From contig DASWHD010000189.1 in assembly GCA_036393335.1 (NCBI GenBank), positions 1 to 35,022 on the forward strand: DNA of 35,022 nucleotides. Reading direction: 5' to 3'. Made by a program: the position numbers and the translations under genes. Below, piece after piece: positions 31,408 to 35,022 of the stretch. The notes beneath the pieces were generated by a model. That model saw nothing but the letters and a program-made list of their open reading frames with translations. It was not told where the DNA came from and searched no databases. Within the stretch, counting starts at the first letter, position 1, and every line of letters starts with the position of its first letter. The DNA comes from DASWHD01 sp036393335. Lineage in GTDB: Bacteria; CG2-30-53-67; CG2-30-70-394.

Positions 31408-32331
31408 ATGGCAACCACCGATCTCTATGCAGATCTGGGCGTCAAGCGCGACGCGAGCAGCGAGGAGATCAAGCGTGCCTACCGGCGGTTGGCCCGCAAG
31501 TTCCACCCCGATGTGAACCCCGGAAACCGGCGCGCGGAGGAGCGCTTCAAGAAGATCGCGCGCGCCTATGACATCCTCGGCGACCCCGAAAAGCGCGCGC
31601 AGTACGATCGATTCGGCGAGGCGGGGGTCAACGGCGGTGGCTTTGCCGGTGGACCCCACCCGAGTGGCGGATTCGGCGGTGCGTCATTCGGTGGAGCTGG
31701 CGGCGGACCGTTCGAGGGGTTCGGCGATCTCTTCGAGCAGTTGTTCCGCGGTGGCGGCGCGCGTGCCCAGGGGCCGGCCAAGGGGCAGGATGTCGAGACC
31801 CACGTCACCCTGACGCTGGCGGAGGCCGCCCGCGGTGTCACTCGCCGCATCTTTCTCGGCGACGGCACCAGCGTCGATGTGAAGATCCCGGCCGGGGTGG
31901 ACACGGGTACCAAGATCCGCGTATCGGGCAAGGGGCGACCCGGTGGGGTAGGCGGTCCGCGAGGCGACCTGTTCGCCATCGTGCAAATGGTGAGCCATCC
32001 CTATTTTCGACGCGAGGGAAGTGACCTCTACTTCGACCTCCCCCTGACCATCGTCGAGGCGACCCTCGGGGTTCAGGTGTTGATTCCCACCCTGGATGGA
32101 CGCACCCAGCTCACTGTGCCGGCGGGTGTCGCCTCGGGCGCCAAGCTGCGCCTACGTGGTAAGGGGTTGCCGACGACCAAGGGCGGGGCACGCGGGGATC
32201 AATTCGCCGTGATCAAGATCGTCTCTCCCAAGAACCTGTCTGCTGCGGACCGGGCGCGCCTGCAGGACCTTGGCGAGCGGATCTCCGAGGACCCACGCGC
32301 GGGGTTACCGTGGGCGGAGGAGGGTAAATAG
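31408..32331 (+). CDS. J-domain co-chaperone of the CbpA/type II DnaJ class
   Basis: 307 residues. J domain 1-70 with the HPD motif (RRLARKFHPDVNPG) that stimulates DnaK ATPase. A Gly/Phe-rich linker (residues 75-115) follows. Two beta-barrel substrate-binding domains (LTLAEAARGVTRRIFLGDGT; LPLTIVEATLGVQVLIPTLD) come next with no CXXCXGXG zinc fingers between them, which distinguishes it from full DnaJ. GAGG lies 7 nt before the ATG. Its stop codon abuts the hspR start codon, a cbpA-hspR pairing seen in several phyla. Confidence 0.93.
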   Translation: MATTDLYADLGVKRDASSEEIKRAYRRLARKFHPDVNPGNRRAEERFKKIARAYDILGDPEKRAQYDRFGEAGVNGGGFAGGPHPSGGFGGASFGGAGGGPFEGFGDLFEQLFRGGGARAQGPAKGQDVETHVTLTLAEAARGVTRRIFLGDGTSVDVKIPAGVDTGTKIRVSGKGRPGGVGGPRGDLFAIVQMVSHPYFRREGSDLYFDLPLTIVEATLGVQVLIPTLDGRTQLTVPAGVASGAKLRLRGKGLPTTKGGARGDQFAVIKIVSPKNLSAADRARLQDLGERISEDPRAGLPWAEEGK

Positions 32332-32718
32332 ATGGAGCGGCGTGGCACCTACTCGATCTCCGCGGTGGCAGAGATGTTCGGTGTCCACCAGCAGACCCTG
32401 CGCGCTTACGAGCGGCAAGGCCTGATCACGCCGGAGCGGACGCCGGGCAATACGCGCCGCTACACCGAGGAGAACATCGAAGAGCTGGAGATCATTCTCA
32501 ACCTCACTCGGGAGTTGGGGGTCAATCGCGCCGGGGTAGAGGTGATCCTGCACATGCGCAAACAACTCGCCGAGATGCGGCTGGAGGCGCAGGACATGAT
32601 GCGCCGGATCTACCGCGACATCGCCTTGCAAAAGAACCTCCCGATCCCGCGGCCCGCGGGCGATCTGCTGGTGCCCGAGGAGGAGCGCACGAAACCGCCA
32701 CCGGCGGGGGGCGAATAG
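32332..32718 (+). CDS. hspR: MerR-family heat-shock repressor HspR
   Basis: 128 residues. The winged-helix N-terminus (YSISAVAEMFGVHQQTLRAY, then ERQGLITPERTPGNTRRYTE) is a MerR DNA-binding domain. A short dimerisation helix (VEVILHMRKQLAEMRLEAQD) follows and there is no metal-binding Cys set. The order behind a J-protein gene is that of HspR, which represses heat-shock genes at HAIR sites with DnaK as co-repressor. A GGAGGAGGG site precedes the ATG, inside the J-protein gene. I could not find a clear CTTGAGT-N7-ACTCAAG operator in this locus, so its targets may be elsewhere. Confidence 0.88.
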   Translation: MERRGTYSISAVAEMFGVHQQTLRAYERQGLITPERTPGNTRRYTEENIEELEIILNLTRELGVNRAGVEVILHMRKQLAEMRLEAQDMMRRIYRDIALQKNLPIPRPAGDLLVPEEERTKPPPAGGE

Positions 32719-32872
32719 CCGGTTCCCACCAGGATCCGCACGCGAGTAGCCGCACTCTCAAGGCAAGGACCTGACGGCTGTCGGGTCGGTCCCATGGGGG
32801 GAAACGCGGGCCTTCCCTCTCGGCGAACGATCGTTGCCTCCGTGGCGATCATGCCGCGCATGACAATAAAGA

Positions 32873-32941
32873 GCCCCCGGTGGTGGGGAGGGGAGGGGAA
32901 ACCACCGGGGGCCAGTGGGCGTAGGTTAAACCTCCGCCCAC
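32873..32941. promoter_or_regulatory. Tandem strong hairpins after hspR, first with a G-run loop
   Basis: Hairpin 1: perfect 12-bp arms (GCCCCCGGTGGT at 32873-32884, ACCACCGGGGGC at 32901-32912) around a 16-nt loop of GGGG runs. Hairpin 2: GTGGGCG (32915-32921) with CGCCCAC (32935-32941), extended inside by AGGT/ACCT. On the minus strand hairpin 1 is followed by CTCTTTATTGTC, like an intrinsic terminator; on the plus strand there is no T-run. The region 32719-33000 has no gene. It could be a terminator or a structured small RNA. Confidence 0.5.
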
Positions 32942-32994
32942 CCGATACTTTAAGCACAATTCCTCTCTTGTCCAGAGGGTCCTGACCCATCCGG

Positions 32995-33110
32995 GCCAAC
33001 GACATCAGGATCGCGGCGCGACCCTGGAGTTCGGCGACCACCTGCTCACCTTCGACCGTGGCTTCACCGCGGTCCCGATGCCGTCCCACGACGTGCTCAC
33101 GGCGGCGTGA
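32995..33110 (+). pseudogene. C-terminal remnant of a PIN-domain (VapC-type) toxin
   Basis: ANDIRIAA is read from 32995, then a frameshift near 33020, then TLEFGDHLLTFDRGF and TAVPMPSHDVLTAA to TGA at 33110. This matches the last third of PIN toxins, in which an Asp lies before the IAA block and an Asp in TFDRGF. The N-terminal two thirds are absent. Confidence 0.6.
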
Positions 33111-33276
33111 GCGGGCCTCCGCCAGGTAGGCAGGTTCCTAATGCGCAAAGGGTCGATGCCGGCGTCTCTGCGGCTCCGTGGGCAACTGGCTTGCCAGGTT
33201 GCGTCACCTGCTTCCTCTGCGAATGCAGCATGTTGGATGAGGGTGCGGTGGGGGTGGCGTTTCCTTGACCGCACGC

Positions 33277-33513
33277 ATGATTACAACGATCCGTAACCGC
33301 GACCCGGAGGCGTATCGGGCCTTGAAGGCCCGCGCGGCGCTGTCGGGGAGGACGATCGGCGACCTCATGAGCGAGGCGATCCAGACCTATCTGGCGGGGC
33401 CGGACCCCTTTGCCAAACGGGCGAGCCTGCGGGACCTGACCCCCGAGGACGCCGGGCCGGGATCGGAGCACCTGAGCGATGAGATCGACGCGATCGTCTA
33501 CGGGGCCTCGTGA
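33277..33513 (+). CDS. vapB: VapB-type antitoxin (ribbon-helix-helix)
   Basis: 78 residues from ATG 33277. The N-terminus (MITTIRNRDPEAYRALKARA, then ALSGRTIGDLMSEAIQTYL) is a ribbon-helix-helix/FitA-like DNA-binding part. The C-terminus (LSDEIDAIVYGAS) is the toxin-blocking tail. A TTG four codons earlier, after a GGGGGTGG stretch, is an alternative start. The stop codon overlaps the toxin start (GTGA). It would neutralise VapC and repress the pair's own promoter. Confidence 0.8.
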   Translation: MITTIRNRDPEAYRALKARAALSGRTIGDLMSEAIQTYLAGPDPFAKRASLRDLTPEDAGPGSEHLSDEIDAIVYGAS

Positions 33514-33914
33514 TCGTCGTCGACTCGAGCTTCCTGGTCGCGTATCACAACACCCGCGATGCCCATCACGGTGCGGCCGGCGAGGTGATGGAGCGATTGC
33601 TGGCTGGTGAGTGGGGTGAGGCCCTCCTGCCGGAGTACGTCTTCCTGGAGGTGACCACGGTACTCGCTGCACGGCAGAGTCTGGAAAGCGTCGTGGCAGT
33701 CGGCCGCACCTTGCTTGCGGCCCGCGAGCTCCGGTTCGTCCCCTGCTCGGACCTTTTCCTCGACGCCTTCGAGAACTTCCAGACCCAGAGCCGCGCCGAC
33801 CTCGGCTTCGCCGACGCCGCCATCGTGGCCATCGCCCGCAAGCACCAGGCAGAGCACATCGCGACCTTCGATGCCGACTTCCGCAACGTCCCCGGCGTGA
33901 CGGTGGTCCCGTAG
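33510..33914 (+). CDS. vapC: VapC-type PIN-domain ribonuclease toxin
   Basis: 134 residues from GTG 33510. The acidic PIN residues are in place: D5 (MIVVDSSFLVAYHN), a Glu in YVFLEVTTVLAA, an Asp in LGFADAAIVAIARK and an Asp in IATFDADFRNV. The fold and pairing with an overlapping antitoxin identify it as a Mg-dependent RNase toxin that cuts RNA when VapB is lost. Intact in length. It lies beside the remnant of another PIN toxin. Confidence 0.88.
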   Translation: MIVVDSSFLVAYHNTRDAHHGAAGEVMERLLAGEWGEALLPEYVFLEVTTVLAARQSLESVVAVGRTLLAARELRFVPCSDLFLDAFENFQTQSRADLGFADAAIVAIARKHQAEHIATFDADFRNVPGVTVVP

Positions 33915-33935
33915 CCGCCGGTCACGCGGCCTCCA

Positions 33936-34133
33936 ATAGCAGGGACCGCGAATGAACGCGAATCGGGTCGCAGATGGACGCTGATGCGTCCGGCAGTTAC
34001 CAGACGCTCTGCTGCGCATAGAGCCGCGGAGCTTGCTCCGAGCGGGTCATAAGAGGTCTCGCGCAGAGAGAGGGGGAAAAGACTTGGCGTCTTGGCGACA
34101 GGCACGCCTTCCTGCCTGCAGAAGGCCACGCCG
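33936..34133. repeat. Gene-free stretch of degenerate 7-nt-type repeats
   Basis: About 200 bp with no believable gene. At 33945-33985 units such as CCGCGAA, TGAACGC, GAATCGG recur. At 34050-34115 the CTCGCGCAGAGAGAG...CTTGGCGTCTTGGCGACAG phrase is of the type seen as dispersed intergenic repeat in many genomes, again with 7-nt spacing (CTTGGCG, TCTTGGC). Confidence 0.5.
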
Positions 34134-34320
34134 TTAGCGGTCCGTCACCCGTCTGTTGCCGCTTTGCCCGGGCCTTCGCCGAGCACGGCCTCGATTCGGT
34201 TCTGAAGTCGTACCAAGCTCGAATCCATTCTCACAGGCATCGTTCATCGCCTCATCAAACCACATGGCGACGAAGCCTTGGATGGATTCCGAGCTGCCAG
34301 GAACTTGCTGTATACCGGAC
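34134..34320 (-). pseudogene. Fragment of a nucleoside deoxyribosyltransferase-like/TIR-like protein
   Basis: The minus strand reads SESIQGFVAMWFDEAMND followed by ACENGFEL, a phrase typical of the N-terminal strand-helix of proteins in this superfamily (FVAMWF, Asp, Met-Asn, ENGFEPA). The frame then degrades (GTTSEPNRGRARRRPG) and stops at 34134. The start side is bounded by the IS3-type remnant, which probably inserted into or beside the gene. The family call rests on about 26 residues. Confidence 0.4.
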
Positions 34321-34345
34321 CCGGTTCCTTGGACACCGGGTTGTC

Positions 34346-35022
34346 TTATGCCGCCTTGGGTTTGGCTTCGGTTGAAGCATGGTTGGTTCGGGCTTCCGCC
34401 GGCGTGAGGAAGCCGAGTTGTTCGAGTCGCCAGGGGTGGTTGTAGGTGTGGACGAAGTCGGTGACGGCGGCACGGACCTCCTCGACGTTGGGAAAGGTGC
34501 GGCCGTGGATGACCTGTTCTTTCAGGGTCCGGTTGAAGCGCTCGGCCACGCCGTGGGGTCTGGGGTTCTTCCACGAAGGCGAAGCTCTCGGGTGATCCCC
34601 CGGTACTGGATCGGGTGCTGGAAGGGGTCGGAGAGGTACTCTCGTGCCGTGGTCCATGCGCCGGGACAGCCCGCGGGCGGTTTCGGCCCCGGTCCCCCCG
34701 TACAGGCGGGTCAGCCCCATGGCGATCGGTTGCAAAGCGGCGAACCGGTCGCCCTTCTTGCACACGTGAACGCCCACGCACTCCGCGTTCCAGTGCTCGA
34801 CGGCGGCGAAGACCCACACCCAGCCGTCGTCCACGGTGAAGATCCGGGCGCCGTCGGTGCCTCAGAGCACATTGGAGGCCTCGGTGGTAATGGTGCCGTC
34901 ATGGGCCTTCTCGGAACCGGTGCGACGCCGCTGCGGGAAGAGCAGGCGGTGTTCCCGCATCAGCCGGAGCACCCGTTTGCGGGCGACCCGAAGGCCGCGC
35001 AGGAGGCGCAGTCGTGCCCAGA
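34346..35022 (-). pseudogene. Broken IS3-type transposase (orfB/integrase core), runs off the right edge
   Basis: Minus-strand reading from the edge: ARKRVLRLMREHRLLFPQRR, then GTITTEASNVL, a TGA at 34864-34862 where Trp is expected (VLWGTD), then GTDGARIFTVDDGWVWVFAA, the first catalytic Asp region. A second Asp block (RMDHGT) is followed by a frameshift near 34645 (EYLSDPFQHP continues in another frame). More shifts lie near 34590 and 34560 around SFAFVEEPQT, before GVAERFNRTLKEQVIHGRTF and LGFLTPAEARTNHAS to TAA at 34346. One nonsense and at least three frameshifts show it is dead. Confidence 0.82.

Noticed and set aside
32728..32762. Possible HspR (HAIR) operator after hspR
   Set aside because: GCGAGT...ACTCTCAAG matches only part of one half-site and lies downstream of the genes.

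Overview
The window is a GC-rich bacterial chromosome segment. It holds a long flagellar operon, two sigma-54 activator genes, sensor kinases, a heat-shock block and, at the right end, decaying mobile elements. A membrane-anchored multihaem cytochrome c, a UbiA-family prenyltransferase of the type used for menaquinone, an RpoH/J-protein/HspR block and MotE next to FliJ suggest an anaerobic or respiratory flexible Gram-negative. Candidates are the delta-proteobacterial, Nitrospirota or Methylomirabilota groups. This placement is inference; no marker here fixes the taxon.

Left part (1-12.5 kb): after a truncated cytochrome gene comes a 12-gene flagellar operon on the minus strand. Read in transcription order it is flgB, flgC, a 59-codon small gene, fliE, fliF, fliG, fliH, fliI, fliJ, motE, fliK, flgD, flgE. 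These encode the rod base, MS ring, C ring, export ATPase complex, motor chaperone, hook-length ruler, hook cap and hook. A canonical sigma-54 promoter lies just before flgB. Upstream (12.6-18.1 kb) are an FlrC-like activator translationally coupled to an exported TPR protein, whose operon has its own sigma-54 promoter, and a second NtrC-type regulator with a FleQ/FlrA-like DNA-binding helix. The layout implies a cascade: upstream regulator, then TPR-flrC, then the hook-basal-body operon.

The most unusual signal is in the spacers of the flagellar operon. At fliG/fliH, fliE/fliF, flgC/fliE and flgB/flgC, degenerate 7-nt repeat arrays begin directly after one stop codon and end directly before the next start codon, in inverted orientation. 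The mRNA could therefore fold into long hairpins. The genes that follow (fliH, fliF, fliE, flgC) have no visible Shine-Dalgarno, while flgE, flgD and fliK have good ones.

Middle (18.4-29 kb): two overlapping plus-strand genes encode a PAS/GAF histidine kinase and a hybrid REC-PAS-kinase-REC protein. A REPIN-like double hairpin follows. Then come a convergent LpoA/ABC-receptor-like lipoprotein-type gene and the prenyltransferase (minus strand), and a DUF2301-like membrane protein, an M1-like metallopeptidase and a YkgJ cysteine-cluster protein (plus strand).

Right part (29-35 kb): a frameshifted IS1182-like transposase sits just upstream of the rpoH, cbpA-like and hspR genes. Beyond them are a strong double hairpin, a fragment of a PIN toxin, an intact VapBC pair, more 7-nt-type repeats, a fragment of a deoxyribosyltransferase-like gene and a broken IS3-type transposase running off the edge.
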